Shown here: positions 7,516 to 15,808 of the stretch, piece by piece | How the letters are laid out: every line of letters begins with the position of its first letter | How positions within the stretch are numbered: the first letter of the stretch is position 1 | Assembly: GCA_963810555.1 (NCBI GenBank) | Contig: CAWENX010000005.1 | Coordinates: 186,001 to 250,000, forward strand | Direction: 5' to 3' | Origin: G963677325 sp963810555 | GTDB lineage: Bacteria > Bacteroidota > Bacteroidia > Bacteroidales > Prolixibacteraceae | Length of the DNA: 64,000 bases | Made by a program: the position numbers and the translations under genes | The notes under the pieces: model-generated | What the model saw: only the letters and a program-made list of their open reading frames with translations | Database searches by the model: none | Told to the model about the DNA's origin: nothing

Positions 7516-7552
7516 GGAGGAGAGTGGGCGGCGTCGCCGCCCACTCTCCTCC
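7516..7552. repeat. Perfect GC-rich palindrome, 17-bp arms
   Basis: GGAGGAGAGTGGGCGGC (7516-7532) and its exact reverse complement (7536-7552) flank the triplet GTC. Same architecture as the palindrome at 7320-7364 but a different arm sequence apart from the GGCGGC tip. No T-tract follows. Confidence 0.92.
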
Positions 7553-7733
7553 CCTTTCCTTAAAAAAAGTGTCATTCCGAACGAAGTGAGGAATCTCCTT
7601 TGCCACTTACTCTTTTCCCCTCTCACAATAGAGTGTGTCATTCCGACGAAGTGAGTAATCTCATTCACTAAATGCATACGCCGGCAATAACTATTTTAAT
7701 ACATTTGTAACCGGATAATCAAACACGCAAATA

Positions 7734-8834
7734 ATGAGAAAAATTGCCACCCTTCTGATCCTGTTGTCTTTAACCGTTTCATCCTTTTCAAAAACACCGG
7801 ATGATAAAGTCTTCAGCCCGAATTACATCAAGGGTACCATGAAAAAAGTCATCAACTGGCAGCTTGCCAATCCCAAACACGACCTTTTTGACTGGACCAA
7901 CGGGGCTTTTTATGCCGGCGTTTATGCAGCATGGGAAACGACCAAATCGAAAAAGATTTACAATGCCTTAATGGATATGGGCAATAAAAACCAGTGGAAA
8001 ACAGGCCGGCGCTGGTATCATGCCGATGACATAGCCATTACCCAAACCTATCTTGATCTTTACAGGATTGAAAAGAAGCCCGAAATGATCAAATGTTTGG
8101 TCGACACGCTCGATAAATTCATGAAAAATCCTTATCCGCAAAGCTCGCCTATTGAAATAATCAAATGGTGGTGGTGCGATGCCCTTTTTATGGGTCCTCC
8201 TGCAATTGTCAAACTGGGTATGATTACAGGTGATAACAAATACCTGAAATTTGCTGACCAGGAATTTAAAGAATGTTATGACCTGTTATACAACAAGGAC
8301 GAGCATCTTTGGGCGCGCGATCTGAACTATGTGATTAAAGATAATGCCGCTGACCGTTATGAAGCCAACGGTAAAAAGGTTTTCTGGTCGCGCGGCAACG
8401 GCTGGGTTATGGGCGGCATCGTAAGAATATTGAAAGAATTGCCGGCCGATTATCCTCAAAGTCCTTTCTATGAAAATCTTTTCAAAGAGATGGCTGAACG
8501 CATTGCTTCGCTCCAACAGTCTGACGGTCTCTGGCGGGCCAGCCTTCTCGATCCCGATTCCTATCCCGGCGGTGAAGTAAGCGGTTCAGGCTTTGACTGT
8601 TATGCCATTGCATGGGGAATAAACAATGGCTTGCTTGATAAGGCACAATATCAGCCCGTTGTTGAAAAAGCCTGGATTGCTCTGAACAAATGTGTCAATA
8701 AGGAAGGTCGCGTTGGCTGGGTTCAGCCCATCGGCGCTGATCCCCGTAAAAACTTTAATGAAGACAGCTGGGAGGTTTATGGTACAGGCGCCTATCTTCT
8801 TGCCGCCAGCGAAGTCATCAAGCTCAAACACTGA
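7734..8834 (+). CDS. Glycoside hydrolase family 88/105 protein, probable unsaturated rhamnogalacturonyl hydrolase
   Basis: A 366-residue secreted protein with a signal peptide (1-20, MRKIATLLILLSLTVSSFS). The rest matches the (alpha/alpha)6-barrel GH105/GH88 layout: NWQLANP and WTNGAFYAGV near the N terminus, WYHADDIAITQTYLDLY, WWWCDALFMGPPA with the likely catalytic Asp, VFWSRGNGWVMGGI, and SGSGFDCYAIAWGINNG. These enzymes remove unsaturated uronic acids left by polysaccharide lyases, so a periplasmic role in pectin- or ulvan-like oligosaccharide breakdown is likely; the exact substrate is inference. No SusC/D pair is adjacent. Confidence 0.9.
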   Translation: MRKIATLLILLSLTVSSFSKTPDDKVFSPNYIKGTMKKVINWQLANPKHDLFDWTNGAFYAGVYAAWETTKSKKIYNALMDMGNKNQWKTGRRWYHADDIAITQTYLDLYRIEKKPEMIKCLVDTLDKFMKNPYPQSSPIEIIKWWWCDALFMGPPAIVKLGMITGDNKYLKFADQEFKECYDLLYNKDEHLWARDLNYVIKDNAADRYEANGKKVFWSRGNGWVMGGIVRILKELPADYPQSPFYENLFKEMAERIASLQQSDGLWRASLLDPDSYPGGEVSGSGFDCYAIAWGINNGLLDKAQYQPVVEKAWIALNKCVNKEGRVGWVQPIGADPRKNFNEDSWEVYGTGAYLLAASEVIKLKH

Positions 8835-8988
8835 TAAGTAGATAAATATTACTATCCCCTTAAAAGTCTGACACCAAATCAAACTGTCAGGCTTTCTTTA
8901 TTAACACGCCCTGCCGCATTGAATTTCGCCTCAAATTTTTCAACAAATTAGAATAAATCTACACTCATTTTGCAGGCTACCTTATCCG

Positions 8989-9107
8989 TACCATCTCCAT
9001 GGTTTGTGTAAGGTTTCTGTAATGTTTGTGTAATGTTACTGTAATAAAATATTACACAAATATTACACAAACCTTACATAAAAGTTACATAATCATTGGA
9101 GATGGTA
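8989..9107. repeat. Dyad array of an 11-bp-phased hexamer (element E1)
   Basis: TGTAA(G/T) occurs at 9007, 9018, 9029 and 9040, and the inverse NTTACA at 9051, 9062, 9073 and 9084, all exactly 11 bases apart. The axis of symmetry is 9048. Outer arms TACCATCTCCA (8989-8999) and TGGAGATGGTA (9097-9107) are exact inverse copies about the same axis. The array could fold into a long interrupted hairpin with loop AAAAT. It fills the 354-base gap between two convergent genes. Geometry and right flank (ATAATCATTGGAGAT) are shared with element E3. Confidence 0.9.
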
Positions 9108-9188
9108 TGGCGTTGATGGCAGGAAAGGTTTGCAATCAGGCATGGCAGCAACTCTTCGGAACATCGTTTTATTTAATGAAACAAAGGC

Positions 9189-10833
9189 TCAATAGTAAAC
9201 AATCCTTTTGCCCTTAATCCTGAATAATTTTGAATACAAAATCGCTTTGGATTCCTTGATGGCTGATGCACAGCGATAAATCATCTTTCTGGGATTGAAA
9301 TCAGCCTTCCTATCAATTGTAAAAGGCTTGTTTGACGAGAGTGCTGTGAATTTGTATAGCCGGCCTGTATCCTTTACTGTCTGATATATTAAGAGCGCAG
9401 GCTTCTGTTCTTTATAAATTAAAGAATCAGAAGGATGCCATGAAATTGTAACTTTTTTATGATCCCTTACAATATCAAAATGCCCTGGAGGAGGTTTTAG
9501 TTCATTATCATTCCTGACCTGAGAAATATTTATTTTATTCTGAAAGACAGCTATATCGGTAAATATTGATTTTCCCAATTGAGCATTAAAGGATGAATCG
9601 CCTGCTGAACCGGAGACTATTGCACCTGTCTGAGATGCCTGAATACCAGGCTCTTTTCTGAGAGGTGTAAGCCGGGCACTCAGTTCGCCCATTTCCGTAT
9701 CAGATAATCTCAAAAGATGGGATGCACTGTAAAAAGCAAATCCCTTAACATTTTTATACTGACGCATGATTTCTATCTGATCGCTGATCTCTTTGGGGTT
9801 ATCCCATCCATTTTTGGTATCGGTGGATTTAAACAAAGCCTGACCCAGGTAAAGTGGTTTACCAAAGCAATGGTCATTCCACCATTTGGCAAGAGATCGC
9901 AAAATCAGCATATCTGTTTCCCTGCTCCCAGTAGAGCTGGGGAATGACATAATCTATCCAGTTCTGTGAAAGCCATTTGTACACATCAGCATACAAATCA
10001 TCAAATGAAGTTGTTCCCCTTATTCCCGGGGAGCCGTTCGGGTCGTCGGACCGATTCCGCCAAACCCCGAAAGGGCTGATACCGAATCGCAAAGAAGGCT
10101 TCGCATTTTTAATGCTGTCATGCAATTCTGAAATAAAAAGGTCGATGTTATTACGCCGCCAATCTTTTAAACGTTTAGGATAAAATCCTTTGCCATATTG
10201 TACGAATGTTTTGCTGTCAGGGAAATTTTTCCCTCTTACAGGGTAAGGATAAAAATAATCGTCAAGGATTACTCCGTCGATGTTGTATTTGCGAACTACT
10301 TCAAGGATAACTTCGATGATGTGATCCCTTACTTGCGGAAATCCCGGATCGAAAAATTTCCTGTTATCAAAGTCGTGGATGTATTTTGGATTTTTGGCAG
10401 CAAAACTGTTCTTCGCCAGGTCATAATAACCTACATTCCTTACCCTGAATGGATTAAACCATGCATGAATTTCAATTCCTTTGGCATGACAAAGTTCTGT
10501 AAGGTAAGCCAGAGGGTCAAAAAAGGGCTCTGTCGGTTTGCCTTGCCTGCCCGTCAGGAAATAAGACCAGGGCTCTGTTTCAGAAGCATAAAATGCATCC
10601 GCGGCCGCTCTTACCTGGAAAAAAACCGCGTTCAAATTAAAACGTTCAACACGTTCTATCAAATCAGTCAGTTCCTTCTTTTGTTGTTCGACAGGCAATC
10701 CGGGTGCAGAGGGCCAATCGATATTATTGATGGTTGCCACCCAGACGCCCCTGAACTCCTGTTGTTCGATTTCCTGAGAAAGAGTCCATCCGGAGATAGA
10801 AAGGAATAATAAAAGAAGGGATAACCGGATCAT
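9189..10833 (-). pseudogene. GHL10 (DUF187/UPF0748) glycoside-hydrolase-like protein, frameshifted
   Basis: The first part (10833 to about 9900) has a signal peptide and the family core: EFRGVWVATINNIDWPS, FNLNAVFFQVRAAADAFY, IEIHAWFNPFRV, DGVILDDYFYPYP, RFGISPFGVWR, WIDYVIPQLYWE. The frame then ends wrongly as FAISCQMVE. One base out of frame, LAKWWNDHCFGKPLYLGQA continues the family sequence to 9189, ending with a fibronectin-like C-terminal part. One extra base around 9898 (ATCTCTTGCC on the minus strand, where ATCCTTGCC is expected) accounts for this. Family members are lipid-anchored or secreted putative glycosidases. The gene overlaps the nagB stop by 4 bases (ATGA), so it is co-transcribed with it. 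Confidence 0.88.
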
Positions 10834-12815
10834 GGATAATACTTCACGAAGGCTTCCATCGCCTCATATTCAGCCATACCCAGATAATCATATAATTTTG
10901 CCGTACTCCGGTTACGATCTTCAGCCCGCTGCCAAAATTCCCTTTCATCTTCTCCCATAAACATAGCGCCCTCTTTTTGTGACTGATGCCTTAGAATTGC
11001 TTCTCTTTTTCTTGACAGTTCAAGCGGACTGACAGGTACAGCCATTTCAATTTCATCGGCTTCCCATTCTGCCCAGGCTCCCCTGTAAAGCCATACCCAA
11101 CAATCCTTCATCCATTGCTCGCTGATTAATTGCTGCAAAGCAATCAGTGCAGCATCAAGACAAACCCTGTGCGTTCCGTGAGGATCAGAAAGATCACCGG
11201 CGGCAAAAATCTGGTGGGGCTGGATTTTTTGCAGGAGGTCCATGATAATCCGAATATCCTCTTCAGCCAGGGAAGATTTTTGTTTTAAACCGGTTTCATA
11301 AAAAGGAAGGTCGAGAAAATGAATATTTTCGGGGGGTATATTAAAATATCTCAATGCCGCTTTTGCTTCGGTCCGGCGTATCAACCCCTTTATTTTCCTT
11401 ACAACAGGTATGTCTAATTCATCCTCCTTTTTATTTTTAATGAAAGCAAATACCTTATTCATTTGATCAACAGCAATCTGATTCTCGGGGTCATAATAAT
11501 TGAGAAATTCATCACAGAAATCCAGGAACCGGGTTACATATTCATCAGAAACAGCGAGATTTCCGGATACCTGGTAAGCAACATGAACCTCATGGCCCTG
11601 CTCTACAAGACGCAATAAGGTACCCCCCATGGATATAACATCATCATCAGGGTGGGGACTGAATATGACAACGCGTTTCTTTGCAGGATAAGCCCTTTCC
11701 GGCCTGTATGTATCATCAACTCCGGGTTTCCCTCCAGGCCAGCCGGTGATGGTATGTTGAAGATCATTAAAAACCTTTATATTAATATGGTATTGTGAAC
11801 CGACTGTTGCTAAAAGATCGCTTAAACCGAAATCATTGTAATCCTTACCTGTCAGTTTTAATACCGGTTTTTTCGCTTGCTGGCATAACCAGAGCACCGC
11901 TTTTCGGACAAGCTGGTCGTCTGACCAATCGAGACTATCGAGCAGCCAGGGAGTTTTAATTCTTATGAGCTGAGAAGATGCTGCCCTGTCAAGAAATATT
12001 TTGGCATTATTGTGGTACTGAAGAAAAGAAGCGGGAACCTGACTTTGAGGATCTTCCTCAATTGTTTGCTGAATAACCCGTGCTTTAGCTTCACCAAATG
12101 CGCTCAGGATAATTTTTCTTGCACTCAGAATGGTATCAATCCCCATCGTGATTGCCTTTCGGGGAACTTTTTCAAATCCCTGGAACTGGTTTGCCTCTTC
12201 CTGTCTTGTTAATGTGTCAAGTGTGATAATCCGGGTTTTTGAATTTCTGACTGATCCTGGCTCATTGAATCCAATATGACCTGTCCTGCCTATTCCAAGA
12301 AGGGCCATATCAATGCCTCCGGCATCTGAAATTTTCTTTTCATATTCCCTGCAATAATCGTGAACACTTTCAAGCATAATGGTTCCATCAGGAATATTTA
12401 TATTTTCAGGGGGAATATCTATGTGATGGAATAAATGCATCCACATGTAATGATGATAACTTTGGATGGAAAAAGGCGAGATCGGATAATATTCGTCCAG
12501 ATTAAAGGTGATAACATTTTTAAAGCTTAAGCCTTCCTCACGATGCAGCCTGACCAATTCTGAATAGATCCCAATCTGGGTTGAACCTGTGGCAAGCCCA
12601 AGTACGCAATTCTCACCATTTTTGGCTTTGAACCTGATTGTTTCTGCAATCTCAGCAGCTATTGCATTTGAAGCTTCGGAACTTTCAGAGTAAATATGAG
12701 TGGGAATTCTCTCATATTTGGTCAACATATCCAAATGAGTCGGACTTGTCCTGGAATATCCAAAATAGTTATTAAATATGGGATTGTTGCTCTGCAATTT
12801 TTGTATTAAGTCCAT
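10830..12815 (-). CDS. nagB: Glucosamine-6-phosphate deaminase fused to a PIG-L/LmbE-type deacetylase domain
   Basis: A 661-residue fusion common in Bacteroidota. The N-terminal NagB domain (about 35-295) has LGLATGSTQIG, ITFNLDEYYP and LLGIGRTGHIGFNEPGS. The C-terminal LmbE/PIG-L domain (about 375-600) has the zinc motif FSPHPDDDVISMGGTL, and HGTHRVCL later. Together they could deacetylate GlcNAc-type substrates and convert glucosamine-6-phosphate to fructose-6-phosphate; the deacetylase substrate is inference. Where E. coli NagB has N-D-G-H (Asp141, His143), this protein has R-T-G-H, so the Asp is replaced by Thr. The downstream GHL10 gene overlaps by 4 bases. Confidence 0.93.
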   Translation of the reverse strand: MDLIQKLQSNNPIFNNYFGYSRTSPTHLDMLTKYERIPTHIYSESSEASNAIAAEIAETIRFKAKNGENCVLGLATGSTQIGIYSELVRLHREEGLSFKNVITFNLDEYYPISPFSIQSYHHYMWMHLFHHIDIPPENINIPDGTIMLESVHDYCREYEKKISDAGGIDMALLGIGRTGHIGFNEPGSVRNSKTRIITLDTLTRQEEANQFQGFEKVPRKAITMGIDTILSARKIILSAFGEAKARVIQQTIEEDPQSQVPASFLQYHNNAKIFLDRAASSQLIRIKTPWLLDSLDWSDDQLVRKAVLWLCQQAKKPVLKLTGKDYNDFGLSDLLATVGSQYHINIKVFNDLQHTITGWPGGKPGVDDTYRPERAYPAKKRVVIFSPHPDDDVISMGGTLLRLVEQGHEVHVAYQVSGNLAVSDEYVTRFLDFCDEFLNYYDPENQIAVDQMNKVFAFIKNKKEDELDIPVVRKIKGLIRRTEAKAALRYFNIPPENIHFLDLPFYETGLKQKSSLAEEDIRIIMDLLQKIQPHQIFAAGDLSDPHGTHRVCLDAALIALQQLISEQWMKDCWVWLYRGAWAEWEADEIEMAVPVSPLELSRKREAILRHQSQKEGAMFMGEDEREFWQRAEDRNRSTAKLYDYLGMAEYEAMEAFVKYYP

Positions 12816-12988
12816 GGCTTAACAAAAATTTATATTTTACTATAGAAAATGAAATCGATATTGTCAGGCTAAAGCTACAAAATTAATAATTTATTCAGCA
12901 TGCAAAGGATAATTAAAGAATGAAAGAATGAAGAATTAACAGGTATTAATAATGGGTGATGAATGATGAATCTTTAATTGATCACTGA

Positions 12989-13012
12989 AGAGACAAGGCA
13001 TACCTTGTCTCT
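12989..13012. repeat. Palindromic repeat AGAGACAAGG-CATA-CCTTGTCTCT
   Basis: Perfect 10-bp inverted arms (12989-12998 and 13003-13012). A second copy with 12-bp arms is at 15763-15790. A dispersed palindrome type; here it lies just downstream of the DUF4294-type gene in a 173-base gap that otherwise holds only AT-rich simple sequence. Confidence 0.9.
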
Positions 13013-13024
13013 ACTTTCAACAGA

Positions 13025-13660
13025 TTACTGATAATTAAACTCTCCTGATTTAATTCTGAGAATAATATTCTCAACCATTGCATCTTCAACAGGGTCATAG
13101 TCAGACCTTAAATTTGCCCCAAGTAAAAAAGCCATTGATTGCCAAAAGAATGCATTTAATCCTCCCCTGTAATCTTTTATCAGATCAAAAGGGGATTTGC
13201 CGGTTTCCCGGTATATCATCTTGAGAAGCAGTTTCCCCTGCCTTACATTCAATGTTTTCAGGGAGTCTATATAAGTATTGTAAACGTAATGCTGATACCA
13301 TTTAAGGTATTCTTTCCGGCTTTTTTTATCTTTATAAATACTATCCAGTTCTGAATTTACAAGTTTCAGTTCACTGCTTACAATCAATGAGAGAGGGTAA
13401 GTTTTTCTGACATCAATCAGCAGCTGGTCATACTTCTTTTCCTGCCTTTTGTTTTTAACCGGAAAAGGTCTGACGATTTCAACTGTTCTCAGATTAATAT
13501 GTATCAGACTGTCGGGGTCGAAATTGAAACCATCGAGTGTAGAATCACGTCGTTCAGGTTCCCTGTTTTTCTGCAATTCAAGCCGGTTGTTTTGAGCTAT
13601 AAGGTTACAGATCAATGCTATACTAAAAAACACTAAAAAAAAGAGGCGCCTGATGATCAT
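13025..13660 (-). CDS. DUF4294-type exported protein
   Basis: About 211 residues from ATG 13660 (the longer frame to 13681 starts with TTG and precedes the signal peptide). Signal peptide about residues 1-22 (MIIRRLFFLVFFSIALICNLIA). The mature part contains VEIVRPFPVKNKRQEKKYDQLLIDVRKTYPLSLIVSSEL and GKLLLKMIYRETGKSPFDLIKDYRGGLNAFFWQSMAFLLGANLRSDYDP, which I recognise as the Bacteroidota DUF4294 family (membership not verified by search). Periplasmic; function unknown. It stands alone. Confidence 0.8.
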   Translation of the reverse strand: MIIRRLFFLVFFSIALICNLIAQNNRLELQKNREPERRDSTLDGFNFDPDSLIHINLRTVEIVRPFPVKNKRQEKKYDQLLIDVRKTYPLSLIVSSELKLVNSELDSIYKDKKSRKEYLKWYQHYVYNTYIDSLKTLNVRQGKLLLKMIYRETGKSPFDLIKDYRGGLNAFFWQSMAFLLGANLRSDYDPVEDAMVENIILRIKSGEFNYQ

Positions 13661-13790
13661 ATGATTAAGTTGGATAGCCAAAGATACCTAATATTTAAGA
13701 ATCCCGTCATATTCATGTGATGGCAAGGGATAAAAGTGTAACGACAGAAAATAAATGTAGCGGCAAAGGATAACTGTACTCATGAAAGAT

Positions 13791-14852
13791 TCAAATGAAT
13801 GAATTTCTGTAAACAAATAAAGAACTTCCCTCAAGATTATCGGAAAAATGGAGAGTGCCGGTGATTTTCGGTGCCGGTATTCCTTTTTGAAAAAGCTTCC
13901 TGCCGGTAAAAATATATGCTTCGTCCCAAAGTGATTTATTTATAAATGATTGCAACAATTCTCCACCGCCTTCGACCATTAAGGATAAAATATTTCGTTG
14001 GTATAAAATCTCAAGTATTTGTTCAATCTCATTTCCATCAAACACGATTTGCCGGTATTCCAGATTTGGTTTGGATTCAACTCGTTTTGAAGTAAATACC
14101 AAGGTGGAATATTTTTGATTAAATAATTCAAGGTCAGTAGGGAGCCTGAGATTTTGGTCGATCACAAGACGCAGGGGATGTTTCCCTGACCAGACTCTGA
14201 CCGTCAGAGATGGATTATCCTTTAGGGCAGTATTGGTACCCACAAGTACGGCTGATTCTTCAGAACGCATTTTGTGGACAAAGATTCGTGAAATTTCATT
14301 GGTGATCCACGTGGGTTGTCCGAAATATTCAACAGATCGGTCAATATCGATAAAACCATCATGAGTTTGCGCCCATTTCAGTATAACATAGGGGCGTTTT
14401 CTTTGATGAAAAGTGAAAAACCTGCGGTTTAAATCTTTACATTCTTCTTCCAGGATTCCCATTTCTACATGACATCCCGCGGCTTTTAATTTTTCTATTC
14501 CCGATCCGGCAGCATCATTAAACGGATCAGTGGTTCCGATTACAACATTCGGAATTCTATTCCTGATAATAAGATCTGTGCAAGGTGGGGTCTTACCGAA
14601 ATGGGAACAGGGTTCAAGTGTGACATAAAGAGTGGATTCGGAGAGCAGATCAGGATTTTTAACCGAATTAACCGCATTTACTTCTGCATGGGCCTTACCG
14701 TATTCCCGGTGATAGCCCTCGCCGATTATTTTTCCTTTATGAACAATGACACAACCCACCATCGGATTGGGAGCAACATTCCCTCTCCCTGATTCGGCAA
14801 GTTCAAGGGCTCTTGCCATGTATTTGTCTTCTGTAATAAATTTCTCCTCCAT
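13791..14852 (-). CDS. ribD: Riboflavin biosynthesis bifunctional deaminase/reductase
   Basis: Catalyses deamination of the pyrimidine precursor from GTP and the following NADPH-dependent sugar reduction in riboflavin synthesis. About 353 residues from ATG 14852 (a longer frame to 14903 adds an unusual N terminus). The deaminase domain (about 10-150) has the zinc site HAEVNAV and PCSHFGKTPPC. The reductase domain (about 155-353) has RPYVILKWAQTHDGFI, VGTNTALKDNPSLTVR and LMVEGGGELLQSFI. It is divergent from prmC with about 60 bases between starts. No FMN riboswitch is visible upstream. Confidence 0.95.
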   Translation of the reverse strand: MEEKFITEDKYMARALELAESGRGNVAPNPMVGCVIVHKGKIIGEGYHREYGKAHAEVNAVNSVKNPDLLSESTLYVTLEPCSHFGKTPPCTDLIIRNRIPNVVIGTTDPFNDAAGSGIEKLKAAGCHVEMGILEEECKDLNRRFFTFHQRKRPYVILKWAQTHDGFIDIDRSVEYFGQPTWITNEISRIFVHKMRSEESAVLVGTNTALKDNPSLTVRVWSGKHPLRLVIDQNLRLPTDLELFNQKYSTLVFTSKRVESKPNLEYRQIVFDGNEIEQILEILYQRNILSLMVEGGGELLQSFINKSLWDEAYIFTGRKLFQKGIPAPKITGTLHFSDNLEGSSLFVYRNSFI

Positions 14853-14911
14853 TTCAGGGAATGTTATCTTTGCATTTCGTGAAATTCGTAATAATTCGTG
14901 CAATTTGTACT

Positions 14912-15763
14912 ATGGAAATCCGTGATGTAAAAAAAATGATTCTTGATATACTTTCTCCTGTGTATCCACAGGAAGAAATCAGGAGTTTTATCAACCTCAT
15001 CTTTGAGCATCTGCTTGGATTGTCTGTTTTAAAAACACACCTGCATCAACATGACCGGATTTCAGAGGCTAAGTTAATTGAAATTAAAGAAATTCTTGAA
15101 CGTTTAACAAAATTTGAACCCATTCAATATATCCTTGGGGAAACGGAGTTTTACGGACTTAGATTTAAGGTCAATTCCAGTGTTCTTATTCCGCGTCCCG
15201 AAACAGAAGAACTTGTTAACTGGATATTAAATGATTCTCCGGATCAGAATGCCAATATTCTTGATATTGGTACGGGAAGTGGATGTATTGCGATTGCTCT
15301 TGCAAAGAACCGGCCGGATCTTAATATCGAGGGATGGGACCTGTCAGGGGAAGCCATCAGAATTGCGAGAGAAAATACTGAATTGAATAATGTCAAAATC
15401 TGTTTTGAGGAAAAAGACATTCTTAAGTGGCGTGAATTTCCAATAACAGTGACATATGATGTTATAGTCAGCAATCCTCCCTATGTGACACTATCCGATA
15501 AGGAATTAATGCTTCCCAATGTTACAGATTATGAACCTCACCTTGCCTTGTTTGTACCGGCCGAAGATCAACTGATCTTTTTTCGCCATATTGCTGATTT
15601 TGCAATAAGCCATTTAAAGCATGGGGGGCATCTTTATTTTGAAATCAACGAAAATCTGGGCAAGGAAATCCAAACTCTACTTGTGAGTAAAGATTTCAGA
15701 AACATTGTGCTGCATAAAGACATTAATGGAAAAGAGAGGATGATCCGCTGTGAAAGAAAATAG
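14912..15763 (+). CDS. prmC: Peptide chain release factor N5-glutamine methyltransferase
   Basis: SAM-dependent methyltransferase modifying the GGQ glutamine of release factors. About 283 residues from ATG 14912 (MEIRDVKKMILDIL); the frame to 14861 begins with TTG and is less likely. The N-terminal helical domain contains PIQYILGETEFYGLRFKVNSSVLIPRPETEELV. The Rossmann domain has ILDIGTGSGCIAIALA (SAM motif I) and the diagnostic VSNPPYV. Length and motifs fit PrmC/HemK. The stop codon overlaps the start of the palindrome at 15763-15790. Confidence 0.95.
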   Translation: MEIRDVKKMILDILSPVYPQEEIRSFINLIFEHLLGLSVLKTHLHQHDRISEAKLIEIKEILERLTKFEPIQYILGETEFYGLRFKVNSSVLIPRPETEELVNWILNDSPDQNANILDIGTGSGCIAIALAKNRPDLNIEGWDLSGEAIRIARENTELNNVKICFEEKDILKWREFPITVTYDVIVSNPPYVTLSDKELMLPNVTDYEPHLALFVPAEDQLIFFRHIADFAISHLKHGGHLYFEINENLGKEIQTLLVSKDFRNIVLHKDINGKERMIRCERK

Positions 15764-15790
15764 TAGAGACAAGGTATGCCTTGTCTCTAC
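15763..15790. repeat. Palindromic repeat GTAGAGACAAGG-TATG-CCTTGTCTCTAC
   Basis: Perfect 12-bp inverted arms with a 4-base loop, second copy of the element at 12989-13012. It lies in the 45-base gap between the convergent prmC and secreted-protein genes. It could serve as a bidirectional stop by position, but no T-run follows. Confidence 0.9.
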
Positions 15791-15808
15791 GTCACATATC
15801 ATTGCTCA

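Larger units (their letters stand above)
7201..7661. repeat. Cluster of 'gtcattccgaacgaagtgaggaatctc'-type repeats
   Basis: At least five copies of a ~28-40 base element occur in the 653-base gap before the GH105-like gene: inverted at about 7203-7240 and 7273-7306, direct at about 7381-7420, 7570-7596 and 7638-7661. Two GC-rich perfect palindromes are interleaved. A related fragment (aagaagtgaggaatctccct) appears at 47674-47693. No open reading frame of interest is seen; the 7459-7677 frame is a translation of the repeats. Confidence 0.85.

Noticed and set aside
7459..7677. 72-codon minus-strand frame
   Set aside because: Translation of the gaggaatctc repeats and a palindrome; no homology features.
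13791..14912. FMN riboswitch near ribD
   Set aside because: The 60-base ribD-prmC interval is too short and lacks conserved RFN elements.
15763..15790. Intrinsic terminator of prmC
   Set aside because: Strong hairpin but no T-run, and an equivalent copy exists at 12989-13012, so it is better described as a dispersed palindrome.
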